Positions 51,131 to 63,229 are shown, counted from the stretch's first letter. The stretch: 64,000 bases of DNA from Brevipalpus yothersi (GCA_003956705.1 QZCP01000175.1:1-64000), one strand, 5' to 3'. A program made the numbers and translations. Notes: generated by a model from the sequence alone, not told the origin.

Positions 51131-51827
51131 AATCATTTCAGTGGTTATGACTTTTCATACCAACTATCTTGGAAACGCAAGCACGTGAATTAAAAAAATT
51201 ATCGAATGAGTTTATATATTATATTGTATTATATATATTATATCTTCGATGTCAACGGGAACATTACACCCGAGTATATTTTGATCGCCTCAAACAGCAA
51301 TTTGGGGTTACCAGGATCAGTTCGAAAACTTTAACTGGGATGTTGCTCATCAAATTATCTATAAATTGTGTGAAAGAACTGATACTTTATCTGATCAAAT
51401 GCTTCGATCTCAAAAAGTGTTCAAGATCATTTCCTTCCCGAAGATTCAGGTCAAATGAATTGATGTTCACAACTTATCGATTCTATGAATGAAAAAGTGG
51501 GAGCTTATTGATTGAAGTGATCATTGAACTCGAGGCATGCGTTTATCCAGAGGCAAGAAGACATGCAGTTCAAGCATTCGGGACTTTGATTCATCCCAAA
51601 GATAGATTGAGCTAATCGTCGGTATATCTTCGGAGAGTCTTTGATGGACTGAAATTCCGAATGAATTTTATCGATGAAGGCAGCACTGGCGAGAAGAGGG
51701 TGGAGAGATATTTTTTCACGAATATTGTTCTGTTCACAATTGTTGGGATATTTCAAAATAGTTGTTGTGAAGCTTTTCACCATCTCTTGAGGGTACATGC
51801 GATGCATGAATACTCAGAACTTTTTTC
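51131..51827 (+). repeat. Upstream duplicon and leader of gene F
   Basis: No gene. Conserved leader at 51715-51827; the mini-ORF (MRCMNTQNFF...) is open past the main start in another frame. Confidence 0.5.
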
Positions 51828-53510
51828 ATGCTTGGTTTACTTCTGCTAGAGATCGTTATCTTGGGCAGTTATCGGATATCTTATTGTCACGATGAAAATG
51901 AGATCGTGAATTTTAATGACGTTTGGGCTGACATTGATAATATCTTCGAGATATCTCCCAACAAAACGAGGATATATTAAGGTGGGAATGTGTCATTGGT
52001 TTTCGAAGCAAACTTGACCGAATCATTAAAATACAAGACCATTTTTCTTAGACCTTTCGATGGCTGGGCACTGTATTTTGAAGAAAAATATTATCACATT
52101 GTGATGCCTGGTGGAGGGAAAGTCACTAAAGAGAAAGATTCAAATATTGCCTTTGGACCAATGAGCCACAATGGTTTTTGGGTTTTTAATTTTGTTTATA
52201 GGAGAGAATTTGGTAACTTTACATTGCAGACTATTAAGACACAAGAAGGCAGAAAATCAGATCTTATGAATTTGACTATTCTCGATATTCCAATAGCGAG
52301 AAATGGATTCTGGTTGGTGTATGATATCTTTGAATGGAGCAGCGAATTTTTCATATGCGCATCTTCACCAAGATCAATCATATTGGTTATTCGTCTCAAA
52401 AGTTTGCCTGAAAATATTGACATGAAAGGGACATACATTTCAAGTTTCTTCATCGATGGACAGAGAGTCGTAAGCTTCCTACCATCATATCCTGATCCTA
52501 TCATCTATTTATATCGAGAAGGTGGAGAGGGACGTGAACTCTGTCCGATTAAATTGAAAGATGCTCTAAGAATATCAGATGAAGGCATTGAAAAATGTCG
52601 CAATGAGAAGAAATATCCATCCTTTTTTCTTAATCTTGAGCCATTTATCTACAATCGATCTCGAGTATCATGGGCTGATGGAAAGAAATGTGAGGAAGTG
52701 ATTCCTCTTTTCCATTTCAATAATTCCATCCCGTGCTTCGATATGATCTGGAGGCAAAAAACTTTGGCGACATACTCTGTTGGCTCAGAATTCAATGCCA
52801 AGATTTTGGCATATTCCAAGGAAAATAAAGATTTTCGATGTGATCTTGGTGAAGAAGATGCAGCTAGTTGTACACCTCAGGAAATACAACCTATTCAGGA
52901 AGAAATAAGATCAACTTATTGGAACTTCGATAATTTCACTCTCATTAGGTGGACTGAGAGTGGTCAACGAAAACAATTCAGACTCCTCGATTGTGAATAT
53001 TTTCCATCATGTTCTTTCTGTACCCTTTTTGGGGCTTTCAATTGCCGATGGAATTCTTCGAGGTGTATCAAAAAGGAAGAAAATGATAAAGCGCCTCAAA
53101 TTCAATGCTATCCCAATGTAACGGCTATAGCTCAGAATGTAGGACTATTCACCAATGAATATGAAGTAAAAATCAGATTGCCTCATAAATTGAATAAGAA
53201 AGCTAAAGAGAGTGCTTCGGTTACAGTTGAAGGTGGAGAAACTTTTACTGTTGAATACTTGAATGATTACTACTTGTTCCATACAAAAGAAGCCAATTTC
53301 AAAAATCCAAGGATCAACATTAAGCGTGGATCATATGCTATGGTCAATTCTTTCACCATTCAGTTGGAGCCAGATGGTGGAATGCATGTTTTAATCTTGG
53401 TATTGATTTTATCTATTTTCGCAGTCATTGTGGTCATTCTATCTACTTTCTATTTCTATGCTATCCGCCATAAAAGTAGTGAAGATGATGAGCCGGTCTC
53501 CATAACTTGA
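51828..53510 (+). pseudogene. Plexin-like Sema/PSI/IPT protein, gene F, one nonsense codon
   Basis: The frame from the conserved signal peptide ATG at 51828 is open through to 53510 except for TAA at 51978-51980, where all paralogues have TAT (RIYYGGNVSLVF). Translation from the next ATG (51990, 506 codons) would lack the signal peptide. N-terminal half similar to D/E/G (LTESLKYKTIFLRPFDGW), PSI variant DCEYFPSCSFCTLFGAFNC, type I 3' cassette with tail SSEDDEPVSIT. A single-base, probably recent, inactivation or an allelic null. Confidence 0.85.
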
Positions 53511-53622
53511 TGATAGTTCATTTCATCATACAGCTCATGATGCAAAAATTCTCCAAGCTTTTCGAGTGTAGTACACTTCTCCTTTCTTAATGCAATCAAT
53601 TTTTCTTGTAAATGTACATTTG

Positions 53623-53628
53623 AATAAA
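53623..53628 (+). terminator. Poly(A) signal of gene F
   Basis: AATAAA starts 113 bases past the stop, as in A and B. Confidence 0.6.
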
Positions 53629-54689
53629 TTGAGGAAGATTAGTTCTTTATCATTTGTAACACCTCAATAAATTCAATGCAGTTTCTTATCTAACCTTTCT
53701 TTCGTAAGATTTTGTTCTTAAGCTATTCACCCTACAGTAAGGGAGCAAAGCAAACCTCACTAAATACAGTAGTTCAGCCTTGATAGTTGAATCTTCTAAC
53801 TAGAAATATGAGTTTTTCTGTCATTTCCTGTACATGCATCTTTGGTTTTTTCTTGAGAAACAGAATTGTTCTCACGTATTTTTTTTCCTTCTTGCGATCA
53901 GTATCTGAAGCAGATATCGGTTGCTCAATTTTTTCCATAGGAATTTTATCATCAATTTCTATAATGTTGAAACTAAATTGCTCGAATCACTGAGCAATCA
54001 CAATAAGAATCTGAGTCTTCTATGGTTTTATTCATGGTGTCTCGGTCTTACGTTAGCTCAAATTATTCATAAAAGTACATGATAACTTTTTTCAAACAGA
54101 TATGCGGATAACATAGTTTTGTAACACTCATGCCTTCCACGCCTACTAATCTGTGGTTTGAAGCTAGCCCAAATGATTCATAAAAGTCTCCAATAATCCT
54201 TCCCAAACCAATGTGATTGTGTAGATGCAGCAAAGTAACAATTTTGTCCACCCACAAATTATCTGGTTCAGTTGAAGTCCACCAGTTTATCAACTTCAAT
54301 TTCAGATGGAATCCACTACTCCAGATGAGATGCAAATGCATGATATCTCATCTCAGGTCCAGTGAGTTGATGATCCAAGTTTTCCAAACTTAGAGATGAA
54401 CTAGTGTAGAGCTCAGTGTGTGATATGATATGATTAACTGGAACCCGAGATCGGATTTTACCCAAACACAGAAGAGCATACAATTCAAGAACTCGAGACT
54501 TTAGTCCATCGTTAAGGTTAACGGAGCGAATGTTAATCATCACTGCATCATGTGTTTGATGGATTGAAATTTCAAATGAATGCAGAAGATCGAAGCAGCA
54601 CCAAGAAAAAGAGATGGTTTGTTCTTGCTGGAATATTGTGATGACAATCAAAATAGCCCAGCAATTGTGATCAAGTTTGTTATCATCTT
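53629..54689. repeat. Type I 3' flank duplicon
   Basis: No gene. Near-copy of 9820-10701 and 49740-50520. Confidence 0.65.
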
Positions 54690-55570
54690 TCGAACACACA
54701 CGTCATGCTCGAACATGTGATCTCAAAACTTTTTCCATGTTTGGCCTTATTCTGTTGGGAATCGTTATCATATTATAAATTCTATTGTTAACCCCAATGA
54801 TGTTCGGGCTCAGATTGATCGAATATTTAAGACATCTCCCATTAGAACCAGAATTTATTATAGTGGAAATGTGTCTTTGGATATTAGAACAAACTTGATC
54901 TATTCATTGATGTACTTCACCGTGTTTCTAAAACCATTCAATGGCTGAACACTGTATTCCGAAACTGGACCGATGAGCAAAGATTGTTTTTGGGTTTATA
55001 CAATGTACATTCGAGTCCGGGCGAAAGTTTGGTAATTTTATTTGTATGCTATTAGAATACAAGAAGGCAAAATATCAGATTCAAATCTGTTGCCTATTAT
55101 TGTTATTCTAGTAGAAAAGGAACAGTATTGGCATAAATAAATAAAATAATATCTCTGAATGGAAAGGGGATTCATTCATATGCACATATTCACGAGGATC
55201 AGACATATTGGTTATTCGTTTCAAAAGTTTGCCTGAAAATATTGACATGAAAGGGACATACATTCCAATTGCCTCCATCGATGGGGCCAATTTCCCACCA
55301 TCATATCCTGATTCTATCTTGTATTCTACTGGAAAGGGTGAATGAGAACGTGAACTTTGTTCGATGAGATTAGAAGATGTTCTGAAAATTTCTGATGGGG
55401 GCATCGATAGATGCAAAATGAGGGAAAGTATCCATCCTATTTCCTTAATCTTGAACCATTAATCTACAATCAATCTCGAGTATCATGGGCTGATGGAAAG
55501 AAATGTGAGGGAGTGATTCCTCTTCTTTATTTCAATGAATCTATCTCTCGCTTCAATATGAGTTATTAAT
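54690..55570 (+). pseudogene. Sema relic, 5' half and propeller
   Basis: Includes the leader and start region (CCATGTTTGGCCTTATTCTG), YSGNVSLDI-like codons near 54855, FNGWTLYSETGPMSKDC-like sequence near 54940 with stops, and the propeller middle to 55560. Internal deletion relative to gene A. Nonfunctional. Confidence 0.75.
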
Positions 55571-56052
55571 TAAATCACTTCAGTGGTTATGACTTTTCAT
55601 ACCTGACCAACTACCTATGAAAAGCAAGAATGTGAACTGAAATAAATAACCATGGACTTAAATCGTAATGTTGCACATCAGATTGCTTACAAATTGTATA
55701 ACAGAACTGATACTTCATCTCATCAACTGTTTTGATTTCGAAAGATGCTCAAGATCATTTTCTACCCTAAGATTCAGATCAAATGAGTTGATGATTGGAA
55801 CATATCGATTCTATAAATGAAGTGTGGAGCTCAATCGAATAATAGTGAACATTCAAAACTCGATACTGGAATGAACAGGAAAGAGAGAAAGTCATGAGCA
55901 CTAAGGGCTATAATCCATCGCAAAAATGAACGACACTAATATCAATCGTCAATTTATCGAAGAGTATGGGTTAAAATTTCGAATAAATGAATTTCATCAA
56001 TTAAGGCAGCACTGGCGAGAAGAGGGTGGAGAGATACTTTTTTCATGGATAC
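55571..56052 (+). repeat. Upstream duplicon of gene G, left part
   Basis: Matches the other Sema 5' flanks up to AGAGGGTGGAGAGATACTTTT, then is interrupted. The sequence at 55606-55640 (CTACCTATGAAAAGCAAGAA) resembles the unoccupied Polinton site. Confidence 0.55.
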
Positions 56053-58344
56053 TAGATTATCGCTCACTCCGCTCGCTTCGCTCGCTCCGTTCGCTCGGTT
56101 GGTTTTTCATGAGGGACTATTATTACTCCATGTTGATTAAACTGCAAGTTTGGATAGTATAGTGCTGATTTGTTTTGACATTTATCCGTGAACAGTCTTA
56201 AATTCCATTGAGAACAGGAAGAAATCCTCGAGTTTACTCTGAGATCTACATGTTCCTGGGAAAAATTGAGAAAGAAAGTCAAAATTGGAGAGTATGGACT
56301 GACTCTGAAATTGGTCTTTGATGATTCCGATCCTGATTATATGATCTGAATCATCTTTCACTCAAACACAACTCGAGGATGGAATTTTCCATTCATCTGT
56401 CTAATCATGTCAGAAAACTCACTTTGTATTTCATTGTAGCAAGAATAAGAAAAGGAGACCAAGGAGAAGAGAGATGAGCATGATTGAACAAACAATGATT
56501 CTTGATTGCTGGCAGTAATAATGATTCAAATTTTTTTAGTTTGAAACTGAATGTGGGGATTATGATATTCAACTCGGATGTACATGACTCTAAAATGCAA
56601 ATTTGGTGTGCCCAATCTCCTGTTCTAACTACCTGATCACAATGATTCTGCATGCCGGAATCTGAATACTGCAATACTGAAAATTGAGAGAAAAGCTATA
56701 TGGATAAAGAAACATTAGTTTCATGGAAATAATAAATTCTATTTGGATTGAGAAAGTGAATCTTAAAGAGGGAGGTTGTAAGAAAGATGGTTCGATTGGC
56801 TTCTGGAAAATTCAATCGGTCGCGAGGAGTTGCTGGAATTTGTCAAGCTAACTGAATTGATATTGAAATTCCCTACTTTACCTTCCGTAAACAACTGGCA
56901 ATGGGGTTTTCGAGTTTATCTTACACTTTGCAATTCAAATTCTTATCAATGTCATATTTTTACGAACAATCCAAAGCAATAGAAAATGATAAATGTTGAG
57001 CTTTTTCAAAACATGAAGAATTAGAAAATCTCACGGAAACATGATCGAGGCTTCCTCTGAGCTCTCCGTACCGAAAAGCGAAAAGTGAATGATGATTACT
57101 GAGAAGAGAGTATGAAAGAGGTTGAGCTCTCGAAATATTTTTTGATTCAAGATAACTGAGAATCCCTCTATTATATGTGATTCAAATGATCGCCCCAACT
57201 CAAATTCACATGAATCAAAAACAAAGAATATTTCACTCAAAACTTTATCTCTCACTACCTGGAGACAATGCAATTCACTGAGAAAAATTCTGATGCATCA
57301 AATTCTTCTAGCTCGAGAGGGAATTGATAATTTTTCCACCAAATATGGCTCACATGATGGTTCCTAATTTGATTTCACATGGAATGGAAACATAGTGATC
57401 CATGAATAACTCTCCCTCATTGGAGCTTGAATAGGCATATGAATCATCGATTCATATTGGAATCGATCTTGAATCCTAAACCACTGAGAATCTGCTAATT
57501 CACAGACAATCTGCCTCTTGGAGGTCAATCAAAGACTGCTGGTTGAATGCAGACTCCATAGTTTTGAACTCTTATCCATTCAGAATACAAAAATAGACAG
57601 GGATTAGTGTCAATCTAATTCTGTTAAATTCATCCGAATATTGTGCATGATATTGAAAATCATCAAAGTGTTGATTTTTGAGTAAGCTTCTACTGTTTGC
57701 GTGCTCGTGAACAGCTTTCAATGATCAATCTATAGAGAACATTTCTTGGCTTCATCGTAAGATAGCCTGATTAGCAGTGAGATGAGAATTGGGAAAATAA
57801 CAGTGATTATTCTTTGCCGGAGGGATGAAGCTTTGATGAGTCGTTCAGCGTTGACCAACTGTGATTCCACTATAAAAGGCAATATTGGCGGAAACATCCT
57901 TGAAAATATCATGACAGCAAAATTAGAATGGAATCCATCTGTAAGGATCGAAGAAAAAATCATATTTTTATGAGAACCCAGCAATAGAGAGAGAGAGTGA
58001 AGAAAATTCACGGAAAGTGCCTCAAAACATGGATATACCAGTAGATAGAGCCAGAATAGAGGAGCTGAAAGTTTTCGAGCAATTCTCATGTCTGCATACT
58101 GCTTCGAAATATTTGAAGGAAACTTCTCCTAAGTGGTAGAAAAAGCGAGGGTGGTAGATAGAGAGAGAGAAAAAGAGAAAATTATTTACTTTTCAGCACT
58201 AATGCAATTTTTGATACATCAGGAAGAACATTTCAGCATTNCTCTTTCTCTTTCTCTTTCTTTTTCCAACAATAAGCTCAAGCCCCACCTCAATTTTTCC
58301 ACAACATTCCACGCCTTTTTCATCAATATTTTTTATATAATATA
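56053..58344. other. 2.3-kb insertion separating gene G from its upstream duplicon
   Basis: The flank homology stops near 56052 and resumes at about 58345 (ATTGTTTTGTTCACAATTGT). The insert starts with a CGCTCRCTYCG quasi-repeat (56057-56100). A minus-strand ORF of 119 codons (58089-57730; MRIARKLSAPLFWLYLLVYP and two further hydrophobic stretches) and another of 80 (57273-57031) look like membrane-protein exons but no family is recognised. A GAGAAAAAGAGA run and one N (58241) lie near the right end. Mobile element or translocated gene piece; no TIR or target duplication found. Confidence 0.45.
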
Positions 58345-58419
58345 TGATTGTTTTGTTCACAATTGTTGGGATATTTCAAAATAGTTGCTGTGAAGCTTTC
58401 TACCATCTCTTGAGGGTAC

Positions 58420-58440
58420 ATGCGATGCGTGAATACTTAG
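58420..58440 (+). promoter_or_regulatory. Upstream ORF before gene G
   Basis: MRCVNT plus TAG, ending 10 bases before the ATG at 58451. Two codons shorter than in genes A and E, with the gap kept. Confidence 0.4.
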
Positions 58441-58450
58441 AACTTTTTCC

Positions 58451-60166
58451 ATGCTTGGTTTACTTCTGCTTGAGATCGTTATCTTGGGCAGTTATCGAAT
58501 ATCTTATTGTCATGATGAAAATGAGATGGTGAATTTTAATGATATTAATGCTGGCATTGATAATATTTTCGAGATATCTCCCAACAAAACCAGGATATAT
58601 TATGGTGGAAATGTGTCTCTGGTTTTCGAAACAAACTTGACCCAATCATTAAAATACAAGACCATTTTTCTTAGACCTTTCGATGGCTGGGCACTGTATT
58701 TTGAAGGAAAATATTATCACATTGGGATGCCTGATGGAGGGAAAGTCACTAAAGAGAAAAATTCAAATATTGCCTTCGGACCAATGAGCAATAATGGTTT
58801 TTGGGCTTATAAGTTCATTTCTGGGGGAGAATCTGATAACTTTACATTGCAGACTATTAAGACACAAGAAGGCAGAAAATCAGATTTGAATAATTTGACT
58901 ATTCTTGATATACCAATAACGAAAGATGAATCCTGGTCTGTGACTGATATCTTTGAATGGAACAGCGAATTTTTTCTATGCGCATATTCACAAGGATCAA
59001 TCATTTTGGTTATTCGTCTCAAAAGTTTGCCTAAAAATATTGACATGAAAGGGACATACATTTCAAGTTTCTTCATTAATGGAAGATGGACAGTCAGCTT
59101 CCTACCATCATATCCCGATCCTATCTTGTATTTTTATCGGGAAGGTGGAGGGGGAGGTGAACTGTGCCGGCTAAAATTGAAAGATGCTCTAAGAATATCA
59201 GATGAAGGAATTGAAAAATGTCGCAATGAGAAAAAATATCCATCCTTTTTTCTTAATCTTGAGCCATTTATCTACAATCGATCTCGAGTATCATGGGCTG
59301 ATGGAAAGAAATGTGAGGAAGTGATTCCTCTTTTCCATTTCAATGATTCCATCTCGTGCTTCAATATGATCTGGAGGCAAAAAAACCTGGTGACTTACTC
59401 AGTTGGCTTAGGCTTCAATGCCAAGATTTTGGCTTATTTCGATGGAGATAAAGATTTTCGATGTGATCTTGGTGAAGAAGATGGAGCTAGCTTTACACCT
59501 CAGGAAATACAACCTATTAAGGAAACAATAAGATCAACTTATTGGAACTTCGATAATTTCACTCTCATTAGGTGGACTGAAAGTGGTCAACGACAACAAT
59601 TCAGGCTCCTTGATTGTGAATATTTCCCATCATGTTCTCTCTGCACTCTGTATGGAGCTTTCCATTGCAAATGGAATTCATCGAGATGTATCAAGAAGAG
59701 GGACACCTCAGAAAACCCTCGAATCCAATGCTATTCGAAAGTTACTGCAATCGCAAGAAATGTCGGAATTTTTCTTAAGAAGTTCGAAGTGCGAATCAAT
59801 CTGCCTCATAAACTCAATGAGAAAGCTAGAGAAAGAGCATCAGTCCTAATAGGGGATGAAGAGTTTCTTGATGTTCAATATTTTGATGAAACTTACTTGC
59901 TCATAACAGATAAGATAAATTATAAGAAATCAGTGATTATTATCAAGCGGGGAGGATTTAAGATGATCAATCCATTCACCCTAAATGTTGAAAAACAATC
60001 CATATTCATGATTCTATTGATATACATTATTACTCCCATATCTATCAGCATAGTGCTAGCACTGATAGCTGGTATTATCATCTATTTAGTGAAAAGGTTT
60101 AGAAAAACTGAGAATCGCTCCATTCTCTCGACGTCAAGCTCTAGTCCCTTACCTATGCAATCGTAG
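58451..60166 (+). CDS. Plexin-like Sema/PSI/IPT membrane protein, gene G
   Basis: 571 codons. Same domain order as D and E: signal peptide, propeller (TQSLKYKTIFLRPFDGWALY), PSI (DCEYFPSCSLCTLYGAFHC), IPT-like part (LIGDEEFLDVQYFDETYLL), TM helix and type II tail. The tail ends early: CAATCGTAG replaces the CGATCTGAG of paralogues, removing the last 14 or so residues (TPSVSSGRK region), although those codons remain beyond the stop with changes. One Cys of the lower propeller is lost (GASFTPQE against GASCTPQE in E). Its leader is intact but its distal upstream region is displaced by the 2.3-kb insertion. Confidence 0.82.
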   Translation: MLGLLLLEIVILGSYRISYCHDENEMVNFNDINAGIDNIFEISPNKTRIYYGGNVSLVFETNLTQSLKYKTIFLRPFDGWALYFEGKYYHIGMPDGGKVTKEKNSNIAFGPMSNNGFWAYKFISGGESDNFTLQTIKTQEGRKSDLNNLTILDIPITKDESWSVTDIFEWNSEFFLCAYSQGSIILVIRLKSLPKNIDMKGTYISSFFINGRWTVSFLPSYPDPILYFYREGGGGGELCRLKLKDALRISDEGIEKCRNEKKYPSFFLNLEPFIYNRSRVSWADGKKCEEVIPLFHFNDSISCFNMIWRQKNLVTYSVGLGFNAKILAYFDGDKDFRCDLGEEDGASFTPQEIQPIKETIRSTYWNFDNFTLIRWTESGQRQQFRLLDCEYFPSCSLCTLYGAFHCKWNSSRCIKKRDTSENPRIQCYSKVTAIARNVGIFLKKFEVRINLPHKLNEKARERASVLIGDEEFLDVQYFDETYLLITDKINYKKSVIIIKRGGFKMINPFTLNVEKQSIFMILLIYIITPISISIVLALIAGIIIYLVKRFRKTENRSILSTSSSSPLPMQS

Positions 60167-60694
60167 GCTACAACACCATCGGTGAGTTCTTGTCGATTGG
60201 TCGAGTAATAGCATCGAGATTTTCAATTTGAAATGCTGTGAAATTAAAGTTCTGCACAAGAACAGCATGGAAAGAATTAATCATTCAATAATGGATTTTT
60301 AATAACAGACATCTTAATAAGAAAATTTAATTGTAATCGTTTTTCTGATAGTGGTTTTTTTGCCTCCCGATTCAGTGTGTTCATCTATCTTTATTATTAA
60401 TATTATTAATAAATGATCAGATAATAAAGAGGTTATGAGTGAAAAATGAAGCTCGAAGTGCTAACTTTTGCTGAGATAAGTTCAACTTTTAGATATACAT
60501 AAAACTCTCGAAACCTCAAGTTATGCCGATTGTTTGATCATTTGATGAGTATGCAAAGAAGGACTTATCTGAACAAATGTGGAACTCAGATTGGATAAAA
60601 TGATGTGAGCGTTTTCGTATCACAGCAGGCTGATGTCTTCAAATCTCAGTTAGACAATTCATCAGCTCTCTTAGATGAAAGGCATAAAAAAGGG
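60167..60694. repeat. Type II 3' flank duplicon, left part
   Basis: Same flank as after C and E, with a small ATT-repeat (60390-60412). Interrupted at 60695. Confidence 0.65.
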
Positions 60695-62863
60695 TGTGAT
60701 GAGGTATTTTCTCTGCTTTGGAGGAAGTTTCCCCTTGTTTGGAGACTCTCCAATCCATTACAACCAGGATGCCGATGATATGAGTAATTAATAATTCCAA
60801 CAATTAAGTGGAAGGCAAGCATCGAAACAACATCCTGGACATAATGGAAACCTATGGCAGGCTATGCATCCTGTTATTTTTCTCTCTATCGCTTCCTTCT
60901 ACCCTTTTACCTAATGTTAGAAGATAATTTCCATAATTCTTTTCTCTCTCTCTCTTACCAGGGTTTCATGAAAACACATACAGATCATCGCTTCTCTCTC
61001 TTCATCTTTCCTTTCTTTTCAAAAACAATCTATCCAGCAAACCGTTCCCTTTCACTTCTACCATCTTCTTCTACTCCTCTCAGTCCTTACTTTTCTTCCG
61101 ACCCTTTATCTGTTCTCTCTCTCTCGATTAGTGAATGTGTGTGGAAAACTTTTTCCAAACTGTTATTTCAAATTGATAATTGGTCACCAAAAGTGGTGCC
61201 ACAATTAGAACCTCTAAATTTATTTGAATTGTGATCCTCATTGGTGACCATTTATCATCGTCCGGGATCATATACACATACATATACACTGTACTTCACC
61301 ACCCAATATTCATTGCCACCTCTCTCAGCCTAAATCACACTCACACACCATAAGTGCTTGTGTTTTTGGTGTGGTCATCATCATCAGTTTGATATCATGC
61401 TTTTTGCCATACACACATACACACACATTTGGTGAGCTGGTGCAGGTAAGGCTTTTAGCCTTAGCTTTCTTTTCTTTTCTTTTCTCTCTTCGTTTCTTCT
61501 TTCCCACTATCTTCCTACTAGATATCTCTATCTCCTTCCCTCGACTAATCCCATAGCCATTCTCCAGCTATTCCTGATGGTGAATTCTCCTACGAGTCAT
61601 ACTAGTAAACCATGAGCCTCCAAACTTCCAAACCTTCAAACCTTTCAACCTCCCATCTTCTCTTTCCCTCCTCTTGCCTCTTCTCCACTCCATTCTATGC
61701 CATACACTCTCTCCCTCTCTCACAGTCTCTAACGACTGCAATACCTTTCTTAACTACTACAGTCGCTCGTGAATAAACACAGCCTCTTTCCCGATTGACC
61801 TCCTTTCCCTTGTCATGATCAGTAGCTAATCCTTATATCTCTCTCTTCTCTCCTATCTTCCTTTACCTTATCTTTCTTCTCCTCTTTCTCCCTTCCTTTT
61901 CCTTCTATATTCTATATTCTTAAAGACTGTGCTATTCCCAGAATATCACAGTCTATTCTCAGTATATCACAGTCTATCATCAGTATATCACAGTCTATCA
62001 TCAGTATATCACAGTCTGTCACTAGGATATCCCCGGCTATCGCCCAAATTAGCTCAGACGTTCGCCGAGATATCTCAGCCTCCTCTTTCCCACTCTTTCT
62101 CTCTCTGTATTTATTTTCCTTATTGACTAAATCACCGTTTCTTTCTCCGTGTGGCTGGACAGTCTCTGGGAGCTCGATTGACTGGGCACCCGAAAAGAGT
62201 CTAGCCATTGGGCAAGGGAACTGGGTGGAGTCACCCAAAAATATCACACAACAGAAAAATTCACCTTCTGTGATTCATGATGAATTCATAATCTTTCCGA
62301 TGATGAACAATCATAGTGGGAAATGAGATCATCATCATCATCATCATCATCATACTCTCTCTCTCTCTCTCTCTCTCTCTATCGCTCGCTTGCTCGTTCG
62401 CTCATCACATTCATGAAACATCCTCTCCCTTTCCGAGATCGGTGTGAACATCAACCGACTCAATATCCCAAGGAAATAAGTCCATGTGAAAATTCATTCT
62501 CCTAATTAAGGTAATAGGGAGACTCTCTCGACTCACTCAGATTGCTCTATGCTCAAGGTATAAAAAGGTATTGTAATCAATCAAAAGGACAGTTCACAAG
62601 AACTTCTTTATCTGTTCTTTTCAATTCCTCAAGTCTACTGTGAACCCAATCTTTGTTTCATTACCTTTGTCTAATACATTATATTAAACCAATATTTCAT
62701 CGATTCAAGTCTTACTTGAATCCAAATCACTGAATTACGTTCAAGTTTGTAATTTTGTTTCGGATTTGGAAAGTTGAGTGGACAAAAGTATTTTCAATTG
62801 ATTTAGCTTCCGCCAAACTGTTTCGAGTAGGATTTTGGTTTGAGCCCAAAATAACCCCTCGAT
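60695..62863 (+). mobile_element. 2.17-kb pyrimidine-rich insertion, possible long solo LTR
   Basis: Starts TGTGATGAGG and ends AACCCCTCGAT, flanked by AAGGG at 60690-60694 and 62864-62868. The paralogous flank at about 47325-47345 runs through without it. A consensus TATA (GTATAAAAAGG, 62559-62569) followed by about 300 bp looks like an LTR R-U5, with a very long CT-rich U3. No coding region or inverted repeat. It contains four tandem TATCACAGTCTATC units (61943-62020), an (ATC)n and a (CT)n run (62328-62380). The 3' end is not CA, so the LTR reading is tentative. Confidence 0.55.
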
Positions 62864-62868
62864 AAGGG

Positions 62869-63229
62869 AAACATTTAATTGATTCTGAGCCCCATTATCC
62901 ATTCAATAAATTAAATCAAATCTGGACCTTTGATGATGGATACTTCATCATTCAAATAAATTGAGTCATTTTTGAGAAATTTCAAGGAGAAATTGATTAA
63001 AAGAGAGGTCTAAATTATGTCATCAATTATTGGTTATTTTCAGATTTTTCCAAATTTTCCCTCATTACTCTTAAAATCTGCGATGAATAATTATTCTCAT
63101 TCATGAACGAAAAAAAAATTCGAATAATCCATGAAAATTTTGTTAGGGCGTAGATGCACATATCTCCATCTCTTGATGCTCAAAAAAATCAGTCAAACTC
63201 TCGAAAATCAAATTTTTTCATCAGAAATA
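62869..63229. repeat. Type II 3' flank duplicon, right part
   Basis: Resumes the flank seen at 818 and 47990-48240. No gene. Confidence 0.6.

Noticed and set aside
56057..56100. CGCTC-rich quasi-repeat as an origin or regulatory array
   Set aside because: Short, imperfect, and the only other similar phrase (about 1505) has no shared context.
58241..58241. Single N
   Set aside because: Sequencing ambiguity beside a CTTT repeat, not biology.
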